A stretch of DNA of 64,000 nucleotides from Polynucleobacter sp. 80A-SIGWE (GTDB lineage Bacteria > Pseudomonadota > Gammaproteobacteria > Burkholderiales > Burkholderiaceae). Each line of letters opens with the position of its first letter. Within the stretch, counting starts at the first letter, position 1. The notes below the pieces were generated by a model that worked only from the letters and a program-made list of their open reading frames with translations, was not told where the DNA came from and made no database searches. The stretch covers positions 310,001 to 374,000 of the forward strand of contig NZ_JACVOR010000001.1 in assembly GCF_018882295.1 (NCBI RefSeq), in the 5' to 3' direction. Positions 1 through 9,247 of the stretch are shown here, piece after piece. A program made the position numbers and the translations under genes.

Positions 1-855
1 GGCTCCTTCTATGCCATTTTGAGTTTGGGTCTGGCCATTATTTTTGGCCTACTCAATATCATCAATTTTTCGCATGGCGCCCAGTACACAATGGGTGCAT
101 TTGTTGCATGGATTGGCCTCACTCAAGTTGGCCAATGGTTTGGTTTTCCTGAGTTCTCAATTAATTATTGGTTTGCATTAATTTTGGTGCCCTTGGTTAT
201 GGCGGGCTTTGGTTTGATCCTTGAGCGCACGATGCTCAAGCGCCTTTATCACCTGGATCACTTGTATGGCCTGTTATTAACTTTTGGTTTGGCGCTCATC
301 ATCGAAGGCATGTTCCGTCATTGGTATGGAATTTCTGGTGAAAGCTATCCAGCCCCTGAGTTATTGCAAGGCGCAATCCCCTTGGAGTCGATTGGCATTA
401 TTTTGCCTAAGTACCGTTTGTGGGTAGTCGTTGCTTCCTTGGTGGTGTGTTTCTCTACTTGGTATGTGATCGAGCGAACCAAGCTGGGCGCTTATCTTCG
501 CGCTGGTACTGAAAACCCAAAACTTCTTCAGGCGTTTGGCATCAATGTGCCGCTAATGATTTCTTTGGCTTATGCCTATGGCGTGGGTCTTGCCGGTTTT
601 GCTGGTGTTCTAGCTGCACCAATTTTTCAAGTTAACCCATTGATGGGTTCAAATCTCATTATTGTGGTTTTCGCGGTTGTTGTGATTGGCGGCATGGGCT
701 CCATCATGGGCTCTATATTGACCGGCCTAGCCTTAGGTTTGATCGAAGGCTTAACTAAAGTTTTTTATCCAGAAGCTTCTGGCGTAGTTATTTTTGTGAT
801 CATGGCAATCGTGTTGCTCATTCGTCCTGCTGGACTTTTCGGCCGGGAGAAATAA
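1..855 (+). CDS. livH: Branched-chain amino acid ABC transporter permease, LivH type (5' end outside window)
   Basis: Inner-membrane permease of a branched-chain amino acid (HAAT family) ABC importer, which pairs with LivM to form the channel. The frame is open from base 1 (Gly-Ser-Phe-Tyr-Ala), so the true start lies upstream; the TTG at 19 is not the start. The sequence is strongly hydrophobic with about eight membrane segments. It carries the family N-terminal block (SLGLAIIFG, NIINFSHGAQYTMGA) and a late glycine-rich block (VIGGMGSIMGSILTG). About 284 residues are present against roughly 290-310 for the family. The stop is followed at once by the GTG of the next permease gene, so the two are translationally linked. 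Substrate is inferred; urea or amide permeases (UrtB-like) share this fold and no binding protein is visible here. Confidence 0.9.
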   Translation, partial: GSFYAILSLGLAIIFGLLNIINFSHGAQYTMGAFVAWIGLTQVGQWFGFPEFSINYWFALILVPLVMAGFGLILERTMLKRLYHLDHLYGLLLTFGLALIIEGMFRHWYGISGESYPAPELLQGAIPLESIGIILPKYRLWVVVASLVVCFSTWYVIERTKLGAYLRAGTENPKLLQAFGINVPLMISLAYAYGVGLAGFAGVLAAPIFQVNPLMGSNLIIVVFAVVVIGGMGSIMGSILTGLALGLIEGLTKVFYPEASGVVIFVIMAIVLLIRPAGLFGREK

Positions 856-1785
856 GTGAACTCAAAAACAAAACTGCTTTACGGCATTCTGGTTTTAATT
901 GCCCTATTGCTTCCATTTCAAGACTTTATTTATTTAGTTTTTGCAATGAAGGTCTTGTGCTTCGCACTCTTCGCTTGCGCTTTTAATTTATTGTTGGGAT
1001 TCACTGGACTTCTTTCTTTTGGGCACGCAGCATTCTTTGGAACCTCTGCTTACATCACCGCTTATCTTTGTAAAGAGGCTGGCCTATCTCCAGAGTTCGG
1101 AATCGTGTTGGGTGTTTTGGGTTCCGGTATCTTAGGTTTTCTGATTGGCTCCTTAGCTATTCGTCGACAAGGTATTTATTTTGCGATGGTGACGCTTGCG
1201 CTTTCCCAGATGGTTTACTTCTTAGCGGTTCAACTCCCCTTCACTGGTGGTGAGGACGGAATTCAGGGTGTGCCGCGTGGAATGTTATTTGGCCTGATCG
1301 ATTTAAAGGATGACGTCAGCATGTATTACTTTGTGTTGGCCGTTTTCTTGCTTGGATTTGCGTTGATCGTTCGCACTGTGGACTCTCCTTTCGGCCAAGT
1401 CTTAAAAGCTATTCGTGAAAACGAGCCGCGTGCAGTTTCTTTGGGTTATGACGTTGATCGTTTTAAGCTGATCTCTTTCGTGATTTCAGCTGCGCTTGCG
1501 GGCCTTGCTGGCTCTTTGAAAACCCTCGTCTTCCAGTTGGCAACATTGACCGATGTTCATTGGCACATGTCTGGCGAAGTTGTTCTCATGACTTTGCTTG
1601 GCGGAATGGGAACTATCCTCGGTCCAGTTGTTGGTGCGGGAATTGTGGTTGGTTTGCAAAACTATCTAGCTAACATTGGTTCTTGGAGCACCATTGCAAC
1701 CGGATTCATTTTTGTAATCTGTGTCTTGGCATTCCGTCGCGGGGTTGTCGGCGAAATTACTCACTTCTTTAAGAAGAAAAACTGA
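856..1785 (+). CDS. livM: Branched-chain amino acid ABC transporter permease, LivM type
   Basis: Second inner-membrane permease of the same importer, 309 residues. Visible family marks are the early block FNLLLGFTGLLSFGHAAFFG, the cytoplasmic coupling region VLKAIRENEPRAVSLGYDV (contact with the ATPase subunit), and the C-terminal LLGGMGTILGPVVGAG. The start is GTG, placed directly after the TAA of the upstream permease with no spacer, which implies translational coupling. No ATPase genes (livG, livF) follow, so in this genome they must lie upstream or elsewhere. A hairpin 25 bp downstream probably closes the operon. Substrate specificity cannot be read from the permease. Confidence 0.92.
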   Translation: MNSKTKLLYGILVLIALLLPFQDFIYLVFAMKVLCFALFACAFNLLLGFTGLLSFGHAAFFGTSAYITAYLCKEAGLSPEFGIVLGVLGSGILGFLIGSLAIRRQGIYFAMVTLALSQMVYFLAVQLPFTGGEDGIQGVPRGMLFGLIDLKDDVSMYYFVLAVFLLGFALIVRTVDSPFGQVLKAIRENEPRAVSLGYDVDRFKLISFVISAALAGLAGSLKTLVFQLATLTDVHWHMSGEVVLMTLLGGMGTILGPVVGAGIVVGLQNYLANIGSWSTIATGFIFVICVLAFRRGVVGEITHFFKKKN

Positions 1786-1810
1786 TTTAGGTTTTTTCTT
1801 ATTCGCTTTT

Positions 1811-1834
1811 AGTACGGCGCTTCGGCGCCGTACT
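1811..1834 (+). terminator. Hairpin with UUCG loop after livM, possible terminator
   Basis: A perfect 10-bp stem (1811-1820 with 1825-1834) closes a C(UUCG)G tetraloop, an unusually stable RNA hairpin. It lies 25 bp after the livM stop. No strong T-run follows (CATTTAAAA), so it may stabilise the mRNA 3' end or terminate inefficiently rather than act as a classical intrinsic terminator. The rest of 1835-1998 holds no gene I can support. Confidence 0.6.
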
Positions 1835-1998
1835 CATTTAAAACCTCCCGCCATTCGTTCAATATGTGTCGCCCCTTCTCGGCGGCGAGAATTGCGGGGT
1901 TGTTTAGTATCAATAATTCCCAACTATTTTTAAAAACTCCAATTAAATCAACGACTTATATATTAAACATCAAATTTATTGTTATTTGAGTGAGTATT

Positions 1999-2014
1999 TG
2001 TTTCACGTGAAACC
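1999..2014. other. parS: parS site 1 (ParB binding site) upstream of mnmG
   Basis: TGTTTCACGTGAAACC matches the bacterial parS palindrome TGTTTCACGTGAAACA at 15 of 16 positions. ParB, encoded 3.4 kb downstream, is expected to nucleate here and spread or load onto DNA. Its right half overlaps the proposed -35 element of the mnmG promoter (TTCACG, 2002-2007), which suggests that ParB binding could affect mnmG-rsmG-parAB transcription. Confidence 0.9.
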
Positions 2015-2030
2015 TACAAAATGCTATGAT
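2002..2030 (+). promoter_or_regulatory. Putative mnmG promoter overlapping parS
   Basis: A good -10 hexamer TATGAT (2025-2030) stands 17 bp after TTCACG (2002-2007), a 4 of 6 match to the -35 consensus that lies inside parS site 1. Transcription would begin near 2037, leaving a 5' leader of about 17 nt with GAGG at 2044-2047 as ribosome binding site for the ATG at 2054. Inferred from sequence only. Confidence 0.5.
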
Positions 2031-2053
2031 CATCGCCCTATCTGAGGCAAATC

Positions 2054-3982
2054 ATGCGTTATTCAAAGAACTTCGATGTCATTGTGGTTGGTGGCGGTCA
2101 CGCTGGGACCGAGGCTGCCCTCGCTTCTGCTCGCATGGGATGCGACACCCTTCTTATTACCCACAGCATTGAGAATTTAGGTGCCATGAGTTGCAATCCT
2201 TCAATTGGTGGGATTGGCAAAGGCCATTTAGTAAAAGAAATTGATGCTATGGGTGGCGCCATGGCCGCAGCTACAGATGAGGCTGGCATTCAGTTTCGGA
2301 TATTGAATTCAAGCAAAGGCCCCGCTGTTCGTGCGACGCGCGCACAGGGTGATCGAGTTTTATATAAAGCAGCGATTCGCCGACGCCTTGAGAACCAAGA
2401 AAATCTCACCCTTTTTCAGGCTGCTGTAGATGATCTTCTGGTTCAGGGTGATGAGGTCCAGGGCGTAGTTACGCAAATGGGCCTGAAGTTTATGTCTAAG
2501 AAGGTGGTTCTGACTGCCGGCACCTTCTTGGATGGCAAGATTCATGTGGGCTTAAATAATTACGCGGGTGGTAGAGCTGGTGATCCAGCTGCTGTTTCTT
2601 TGTCGGCCAGGTTAAAAGAGTTGAAACTTCCTCAGGGAAGATTAAAGACGGGTACACCGCCGCGGATTGATGGTCGTACGATTGATTTTTCGGTCATGCT
2701 GGAGCAGCCAGGAGATTTAGATCCTGTGCCTGTTTTCTCGTATTTGGGCCGACCTGAGCAACACCCAAAGCAAGTTCCTTGCTGGATTTCCCATACAAAT
2801 GAGCAAACACACGACATTATTCGGGGTGGTTTAGACCGCTCGCCAATGTATACGGGTGTAATTGAGGGGGTTGGCCCACGCTATTGCCCTTCTATTGAGG
2901 ATAAGATTCATCGTTTTGCCTCCAGAAATAGTCACCAGATCTTTTTAGAGCCTGAGGGCTTAACAACAAACGAGTTTTATCCCAACGGCATTTCTACCAG
3001 TCTTCCATTTGATGTTCAGTGGAGTTTGGTGCGAAGTATCCGCGGCTTAGAGTCTGCGGTGATTGTGCGTCCTGGATATGCCATTGAGTACGATTTCTTT
3101 GATCCGCGCCATTTACGCCATAGTTTGGAGACTAAGGCGATTGCCGGCCTTTACTTTGCCGGCCAGATTAATGGCACTACGGGTTATGAAGAGGCTGCAG
3201 CACAGGGCATGCTTGCAGGCATTAATGCCGGTTTAGCCGCACAGGGCAAGGAGCCTTGGCTGCCCAAGCGCAGTGAGTCTTACATTGGTGTTTTGGTGGA
3301 CGACCTGATTACTTTGGGTGTTCAAGAGCCTTACCGCATGTTTACCAGCCGTGCCGAGTACCGCCTGAGCCTGCGTGAAGACAATGCAGATTTGCGCCTA
3401 ACTACTATTGGCCGTGAGCTTGGTTTAGTGGACGACTACCGCTGGAATACGTTCTGTAGAAAACAAGAGGCTGTTTCACGTGAAACATCCCGCTTACAAG
3501 ATATTTGGATTGGACCAAAGCACGGGTCCGCAAAGGCAGTTTCTGAACTCCTAGGCCAAGATTTATCCCACGAGTGCAGCTTGGCAGACCTTTTGCGGCG
3601 CCCAGGCATTACTTATGAGGCTGTCACGAGTTTGGCTGAGGGTCTTTGGTCGCCAGGAACGCTGGATGATGACTTGGGTTTGGCGCAGCAAATTAGCGAT
3701 CAGGTTGAAATTTCCATTAAATATCAAGGCTATATAGACAGGCAGGCAGTTGAGATTGCTCGCCAAGAGCATAACGAGAGCTTTCCTTTGCCCGAGTCTT
3801 TGGACTACACCCAGGTTCTTGGTTTGTCGAAAGAAGTGCAGCAAAAACTGAATTTGCATAAGCCTGGCACCCTCGGTCAAGCTGGCAGGATCTCTGGTGT
3901 GACGCCGGCAGCTCTCTCGTTGCTATTGGTTCACCTTAAAAAGGGTCTAGGCCGCACCCAAGAAGAAGCGCATGAGCAGTGA
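2054..3982 (+). CDS. mnmG: tRNA uridine-5-carboxymethylaminomethyl modification enzyme MnmG (GidA)
   Basis: FAD-dependent subunit of the MnmE-MnmG complex that installs the (carboxymethyl)aminomethyl group on wobble uridine 34 of several tRNAs in the cytoplasm. The FAD-binding motif [10 protein letters not shown] is at residues 13-22. Other family blocks are [20 protein letters not shown] and the ATRAQGDR segment. At 642 residues it has the usual length (E. coli about 629). Its last 11 bases overlap rsmG. The conserved order mnmG-rsmG-parA-parB is seen in many bacteria close to the replication origin. Odd point: a perfect parS site lies within codons 472-478 (see separate entry). Confidence 0.98.
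   Translation: MRYSKNFDVIVVGGGHAGTEAALASARMGCDTLLITHSIENLGAMSCNPSIGGIGKGHLVKEIDAMGGAMAAATDEAGIQFRILNSSKGPAVRATRAQGDRVLYKAAIRRRLENQENLTLFQAAVDDLLVQGDEVQGVVTQMGLKFMSKKVVLTAGTFLDGKIHVGLNNYAGGRAGDPAAVSLSARLKELKLPQGRLKTGTPPRIDGRTIDFSVMLEQPGDLDPVPVFSYLGRPEQHPKQVPCWISHTNEQTHDIIRGGLDRSPMYTGVIEGVGPRYCPSIEDKIHRFASRNSHQIFLEPEGLTTNEFYPNGISTSLPFDVQWSLVRSIRGLESAVIVRPGYAIEYDFFDPRHLRHSLETKAIAGLYFAGQINGTTGYEEAAAQGMLAGINAGLAAQGKEPWLPKRSESYIGVLVDDLITLGVQEPYRMFTSRAEYRLSLREDNADLRLTTIGRELGLVDDYRWNTFCRKQEAVSRETSRLQDIWIGPKHGSAKAVSELLGQDLSHECSLADLLRRPGITYEAVTSLAEGLWSPGTLDDDLGLAQQISDQVEISIKYQGYIDRQAVEIARQEHNESFPLPESLDYTQVLGLSKEVQQKLNLHKPGTLGQAGRISGVTPAALSLLLVHLKKGLGRTQEEAHEQ
3472..3487. other. parS: parS site 2 inside the mnmG coding sequence
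   Basis: TGTTTCACGTGAAACA is a perfect 16-bp parS palindrome. It is read in the mnmG frame as Val-Ser-Arg-Glu-Thr (residues 474-478, with one base of Ala473). It lies 1473 bp downstream of parS site 1 and about 2 kb upstream of parB. I found no third exact copy in this window. Confidence 0.95.
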
Positions 3983-4634
3983 TTTGGTTTCTTTGGGGAT
4001 TGAGGGCTTGGGTCTCAACCTTAGTTCCGCGAATATTGGAGATTTAGAGCTCTTTTTGCAGGAAATGGGCCGCTGGAATCAGGTCCATAATTTGACTGCA
4101 ATTGAGGGTGAAAAGAACTCAGTACGATTGCATCTCATTGATTCTATTACAGTTTTACCAGTGATGCGTCAATTTCTTGCCCAAGAATCCTCCAAAATCG
4201 CAGACCTTGGTTCGGGCGGTGGTTTGCCAGCCATCCCTATCGCCATCTTGCAGCCTGAGTGGCATGTGACCTTGATTGAGGCTATCCGCAAAAAAACGGC
4301 GTTCTTGCAACATGTACGTGGCAAGCTGGGTCTAAAAAATATTCAGGTTCTGAGTGAGCGCGTCGAGGCGGTTGGTAGAGCACAGCCCGGACAGTTTGAT
4401 GCGGTGATTTCTAGGGCATTTACTAATCTTGCCCACTTTCTAGAGCTTTCCCTCCCCCTTCTGAAGCCTGATGGCTTAGTGTTTGCAATGAAAGCTAAGC
4501 GGGCAGACGAAGAGCTGCAAGATGTTTGCATGGATGATTGGCGCTTGGTTGCCGATGAGCCCTTACAGATCCCAAATTTGGCGGTGGAACGCAGGCTTTT
4601 AGTCTTATCCCCCGTGAGAAAATTACCCCTTTAA
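3972..4634 (+). CDS. rsmG: 16S rRNA (guanine-527-N7)-methyltransferase RsmG (GidB)
   Basis: SAM-dependent methyltransferase that makes m7G527 in 16S rRNA; loss typically gives low-level streptomycin resistance. The SAM-binding motif I is visible as [16 protein letters not shown] (near residues 75-90), and an early block [11 protein letters not shown] is typical of the family. Length 220 residues is normal. The ATG overlaps the end of mnmG by 11 bp, consistent with translational coupling. parA follows after 24 bp. Confidence 0.97.
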   Translation: MSSDLVSLGIEGLGLNLSSANIGDLELFLQEMGRWNQVHNLTAIEGEKNSVRLHLIDSITVLPVMRQFLAQESSKIADLGSGGGLPAIPIAILQPEWHVTLIEAIRKKTAFLQHVRGKLGLKNIQVLSERVEAVGRAQPGQFDAVISRAFTNLAHFLELSLPLLKPDGLVFAMKAKRADEELQDVCMDDWRLVADEPLQIPNLAVERRLLVLSPVRKLPL

Positions 4635-4658
4635 AGCACGACATTTTTAAGAAAAATT

Positions 4659-5429
4659 ATGGCCAAAATATTTTGTATTGCAAATCAAAAAGGCGGGGTT
4701 GGCAAAACCACCACTGCTGTGAATTTGGCCGCTGGTTTAGCTGGACATCAGCAACGTGTTTTGTTGGTAGATTTAGATCCACAAGGTAATGCCACGATGG
4801 GATCTGGAATTGAAAAAGCAGATCTCAATAACACTGTGTATCAAGTCTTAATTGGCCTGTCATCGGTGAAAGAATCCGCGGTGCGTTGCGAAAGTTCTGG
4901 TTACGATGTGCTGCCAGCAAATCGTGACTTAGCTGGGGCAGAAATTGAATTGGTGGATTTGGATTCTCGTGAACAACGATTGAAAGATGCGCTTGCACTC
5001 GTAGCAAATGATTACGATTTTATTTTGATTGACTGTCCCCCTGCGTTATCTCTGCTAACGCTGAATGGATTGTGTGCGGCGAACGGTGTGATCGTGCCAA
5101 TGCAATGTGAATATTTTGCATTGGAAGGATTGTCGGATTTAGTTAATACCATCAAACAAGTACATGCAAACTTAAATCCTGATTTGGTGATCATTGGATT
5201 GTTGCGCGTGATGTTTGATGCGCGCATGACATTGCAACAACAAGTTTCTGATCAATTGCTTGAGCACTTTGGTGACAAAGTATTCAAGAGCATTATTCCC
5301 CGCAACGTCCGCCTGGCCGAAGCCCCGTCCTATGGGCTTCCTGGGGTGGCGTTTGATAAGTCATCGCGTGGCGCTAAAGCTTACTTAGAGTTTGGTGCCG
5401 AGATGATTGAGCGCATTAAGCAAATGTAA
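4659..5429 (+). CDS. parA: Chromosome partitioning ATPase ParA (Soj type)
   Basis: Deviant Walker-type ATPase that drives ParB-parS complexes apart during chromosome segregation. The P-loop KGGVGKTT occupies residues 11-18 with the signature lysine K11. The switch region DLDPQGN is at 38-44, and LIDCPPALSLLTLN follows near 120-135. At 256 residues with no N-terminal helix-turn-helix domain it is the chromosomal (type Ib-like) form rather than a large plasmid ParA. It lies between rsmG and parB, with two parS sites within 3 kb. Confidence 0.97.
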   Translation: MAKIFCIANQKGGVGKTTTAVNLAAGLAGHQQRVLLVDLDPQGNATMGSGIEKADLNNTVYQVLIGLSSVKESAVRCESSGYDVLPANRDLAGAEIELVDLDSREQRLKDALALVANDYDFILIDCPPALSLLTLNGLCAANGVIVPMQCEYFALEGLSDLVNTIKQVHANLNPDLVIIGLLRVMFDARMTLQQQVSDQLLEHFGDKVFKSIIPRNVRLAEAPSYGLPGVAFDKSSRGAKAYLEFGAEMIERIKQM

Positions 5430-5452
5430 AACCTAGGAACAAGAAAAATATT

Positions 5453-6340
5453 ATGGTTGCAATAAAGAAAAAAGGTTTGGGTCGTGGCTTAGAGGCGTTG
5501 CTCGGCGATAAGGCGCAGAAAGAAACTACAGCTGAAATTAATCGCTTGCCATTAACCGCATTGCAGGCTGGTAAATATCAGCCGCGTCAAAAAATGGAAG
5601 CGGGAGCATTGCAAGAGTTAGCCGAAAGTATTCGCGAACAAGGCGTGATGCAGCCATTATTAGTGCGCTTGGTTGCTCCTGGTAAGTATGAAATTATTGC
5701 GGGTGAGCGTCGCTTCCGTGCAGCAACATTGGCCGGTTTAAAAGAGGTGCCCGTTTTAGTTTCTGGTGCTAACGATCAAGCTGCCGCTGCAATGGCTTTG
5801 GTTGAGAATATGCAGCGAGAGGATTTGAATCCGCTCGAAGAATCTCAGGGCCTCGCAAGGTTAATTGAGGAGTTTGGTTTCACGCATGAGCAAGCTGCAA
5901 AAGCGGTGGGAAAATCACGCAGCGCCGTAACTAATTTATTGCGCTTAAATCAGTTGGCAAAACCGGTGCAAGCCATGCTCTTGGCTGGTGATATTGATAT
6001 GGGGCACGCCCGCGCTTTGTTGCCTTTGCCGGGTGCAAGTCAAATCGCTTTGGCGCAAAGAATTGCAGCCCAAGGTCTTTCTGTTCGAGAGGCCGAAAGA
6101 ATGTCTACCGCCCTAGCACTTGCTGGTGGACAGATTGGGGATAAAAAAGCCAAAACTCAGTCTGAGGGTGGTTTACCAAGCCGTGACCCAGATATGCGCC
6201 GTTTAACTCAAGAAATAGCTGATTTAATAGGCTTAAATGCAGAATTTAAGTTCAAAGGCAAAGGCGGCGAGCTCCGAATTCGCTTCAGCCAATTTGATGA
6301 GCTGGATTCTTTGTTAAAAAAGCTGGGCGTCGAGGCTTAA
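5453..6340 (+). CDS. parB: Chromosome partitioning protein ParB (Spo0J type)
   Basis: parS-binding CTPase of the segregation complex. The N-terminal tail KKKGLGRGLEALLG is the expected ParA-stimulating segment. The CTP-binding arginine box GERRFRA is at residues 84-90. A central helix-turn-helix (FTHEQAAKAVGKSRSAVTNL, about 144-163) reads parS, and a C-terminal dimerisation domain follows. At 295 residues the length is normal. The gene follows parA after 23 bp. The cognate sites are present at 1999-2014 and 3472-3487. Confidence 0.97.
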   Translation: MVAIKKKGLGRGLEALLGDKAQKETTAEINRLPLTALQAGKYQPRQKMEAGALQELAESIREQGVMQPLLVRLVAPGKYEIIAGERRFRAATLAGLKEVPVLVSGANDQAAAAMALVENMQREDLNPLEESQGLARLIEEFGFTHEQAAKAVGKSRSAVTNLLRLNQLAKPVQAMLLAGDIDMGHARALLPLPGASQIALAQRIAAQGLSVREAERMSTALALAGGQIGDKKAKTQSEGGLPSRDPDMRRLTQEIADLIGLNAEFKFKGKGGELRIRFSQFDELDSLLKKLGVEA

Positions 6341-6367
6341 AAGTCATCAAAAATGGCCCTAAAACAT

Positions 6368-6396
6368 TTGACCTATTGCAGTGCACACATTAAACT
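6368..6396 (+). promoter_or_regulatory. Putative promoter of the ATP synthase operon
   Basis: TTGACC (6368-6373), a 17-bp spacer and TAAACT (6391-6396) form a good sigma70-type promoter in the parB-atpI gap. Transcription would start near 6403, only about six bases before the TTG proposed as the atpI start, which makes that start or this promoter uncertain. Confidence 0.55.
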
Positions 6397-6408
6397 CACG
6401 GGGCTAAA

Positions 6409-6903
6409 TTGATTCCTCAAAAAAATCGATTTTCTGAGGTAAATGACTGGGATGAGCCCGAAGAAGAGGTCTTTCGGGTTTTAAGTAAAGAGGAAATGAC
6501 CGCGTTGCAAGCTAGCAATGCTGTCAAACACCCCCCACTGTCGCCCTGGAAGATTTTGGCTGCGCAAGCAGCCGTTACGGTGCTCAGCATGGTGATTTGG
6601 TCAATTTTTGGGGAGCCGATAGGGGTAAGCCTTTATACTCAGTCGGCCTTTTTAGGTGGTTTAATTAGCGTCTTGCCGTCAGCCTTGTTTTTGATCAGGC
6701 TGGAGTTGGCAAAAAATACGCAGATATTGAATCCAGGGAATTATTTGGCAGCATTAGTTTCGGGCGAATTTATCAAAATCGTCGTTACTTTGATGCTGTT
6801 TTTAGGGGTTGCATATTTGATCCCGGGCGTGCTTTGGGTCCCATTGTTGGTGACCTATGTGCTTGCCCTTAAGTGTGTGTGGCTGGCGTGGTTGTGGCGC
6901 TAA
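6409..6903 (+). CDS. atpI: ATP synthase accessory protein I
   Basis: Small membrane protein that assists c-ring assembly of F1Fo ATP synthase. The product has an acidic cytoplasmic N-terminus (about residues 10-30), then four predicted membrane segments from about residue 48 onward, the usual AtpI/UncI plan. Its place as first gene of the atp operon supports the call. Start: an in-frame stop lies at 6391-6393 and no ATG precedes residue 30, so TTG at 6409 gives 164 residues; ATG at 6496 gives 135. I favour TTG because I recall an acidic N-terminal stretch before the first membrane segment in related species, but the proposed promoter leaves almost no leader. Confidence 0.82.
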   Translation: MIPQKNRFSEVNDWDEPEEEVFRVLSKEEMTALQASNAVKHPPLSPWKILAAQAAVTVLSMVIWSIFGEPIGVSLYTQSAFLGGLISVLPSALFLIRLELAKNTQILNPGNYLAALVSGEFIKIVVTLMLFLGVAYLIPGVLWVPLLVTYVLALKCVWLAWLWR

Positions 6904-6939
6904 GAGTAATAAATGAGATTGAACCAAAGGACTAGTTAA

Positions 6940-7818
<879 letters not shown>

Positions 7819-7833
7819 GATTTTTATTTTTAA

Positions 7834-8130
<297 letters not shown>

Positions 8131-8193
8131 TTGTTTTGGCGTGGATGACCACCGGGTCATCCAACCGTTCTCAACAATACTGAAAGGAATATC

Positions 8194-8664
8194 GTGAATC
8201 TGAACGCGACCCTATTCGCGCAAATGATCGTTTTCTTCGTCTTATGGTGGGTTGTTGCACGCTTTGTGTGGCCACCGCTAGTTAAGGCGTTAGATGAGCG
8301 TTCAAGCAAAATTGCCGACGGCTTAGCTGCTGCCGAGCGTGGTAAAGAAGCACTCGCATTAGCAAGCAATGAAGCAGAGCAAGAATTAAATAAAGCACGC
8401 CAAGAAGGTGTGCAGCGTGTTGCAGAAGCAGAAAAACGTGCGCAAATGTCCGCTGAAGAAATTCGCGTAAATGCACAAGCTGAAGCAGCCCGCATCATTT
8501 CTCAAGCTAAGCAAGATGCAGATCAACAAGTAACTCGTGCTCGCGAAGTGTTGCGTGCTGAAGTTGCCGTGTTGGCTGTTAAAGGTGCAGAGCAAATTTT
8601 GCGTCGTGAAGTTGATGCAAAAGCCCACGGCACATTGCTTGATCAACTAAAGGCAGAACTTTGA
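8194..8664 (+). CDS. atpF: F1Fo ATP synthase subunit b
   Basis: Peripheral stalk subunit: one N-terminal membrane helix (about residues 5-25, with [19 protein letters not shown]) followed by a long charged coiled coil rich in Ala, Glu, Lys and Gln. Length is 156 residues, as in E. coli. The start is GTG at 8194 after the ribosome binding site AAAGGAAT. The stop is separated from the atpH ATG by a single base. Confidence 0.97.
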   Translation: MNLNATLFAQMIVFFVLWWVVARFVWPPLVKALDERSSKIADGLAAAERGKEALALASNEAEQELNKARQEGVQRVAEAEKRAQMSAEEIRVNAQAEAARIISQAKQDADQQVTRAREVLRAEVAVLAVKGAEQILRREVDAKAHGTLLDQLKAEL

Positions 8665-8665
8665 T

Positions 8666-9202
8666 ATGGCTGAATTAGCCACTATTGCACGCCCTTATGC
8701 TGAAGCGCTTTTTCAAAGTGCTAAGCCTGCTGAGCTTGCTACTTGTTTAGAGCAGTTAAATGAATTGGCGCAGCTAGCTGCATTGCCAGAAGTTGCTGCT
8801 TTATCAAACAATCCAAAAGTATCTGCAGATGATTTAAGCAAATTGCTTTCCGGCATGGTGAAGACAAAGCTGGACGGCAAAATCGCAAGCTTTTTAAGTC
8901 TTGTAAATCAAAACCATCGCTTATCTGCCATTCCTGAAATTGCACGTCAATTTGAGGCAATGAAGAATCAGAGCGAAGGCGCAGCAGAAGTAATGATTAC
9001 TAGCGCATTCCCATTAGAGGGTTCCGCGTTAAATGATTTGTTGTCAAGTTTGAAGAAGCGCTTTGGGGGTAAAGAATTGCGCCCAACTATTCAAGTAGAT
9101 CCTGCGTTGATTGGCGGAGTTCGCATTCAAGTTGGAGATGAAGTATTGGATAGTTCAGTTAAAGCACAGTTAGCTCAAATGCAAGCAAGTCTTGGCGCAT
9201 AA
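8666..9202 (+). CDS. atpH: F1Fo ATP synthase subunit delta
   Basis: Links the b-dimer stalk to the alpha3beta3 head. The N-terminal helical domain begins with the family pattern TIARPYAEALF. The C-terminal part contains VMITSAFPLEGS and the block IQVDPALIGGVRIQVGDEVLDSSVK. Length 178 residues is standard. It starts one base after atpF and lies in the usual operon position before atpA. Confidence 0.97.
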   Translation: MAELATIARPYAEALFQSAKPAELATCLEQLNELAQLAALPEVAALSNNPKVSADDLSKLLSGMVKTKLDGKIASFLSLVNQNHRLSAIPEIARQFEAMKNQSEGAAEVMITSAFPLEGSALNDLLSSLKKRFGGKELRPTIQVDPALIGGVRIQVGDEVLDSSVKAQLAQMQASLGA

Positions 9203-9247
9203 GTTATCCCTATTAAGAACATACGAAATAAGACCCAGGAGTAAGTA

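Noticed and set aside
1721-1933. 70-residue open frame after livM
   Set aside because: Overlaps the end of livM and the UUCG hairpin; no ribosome binding site or conserved pattern.
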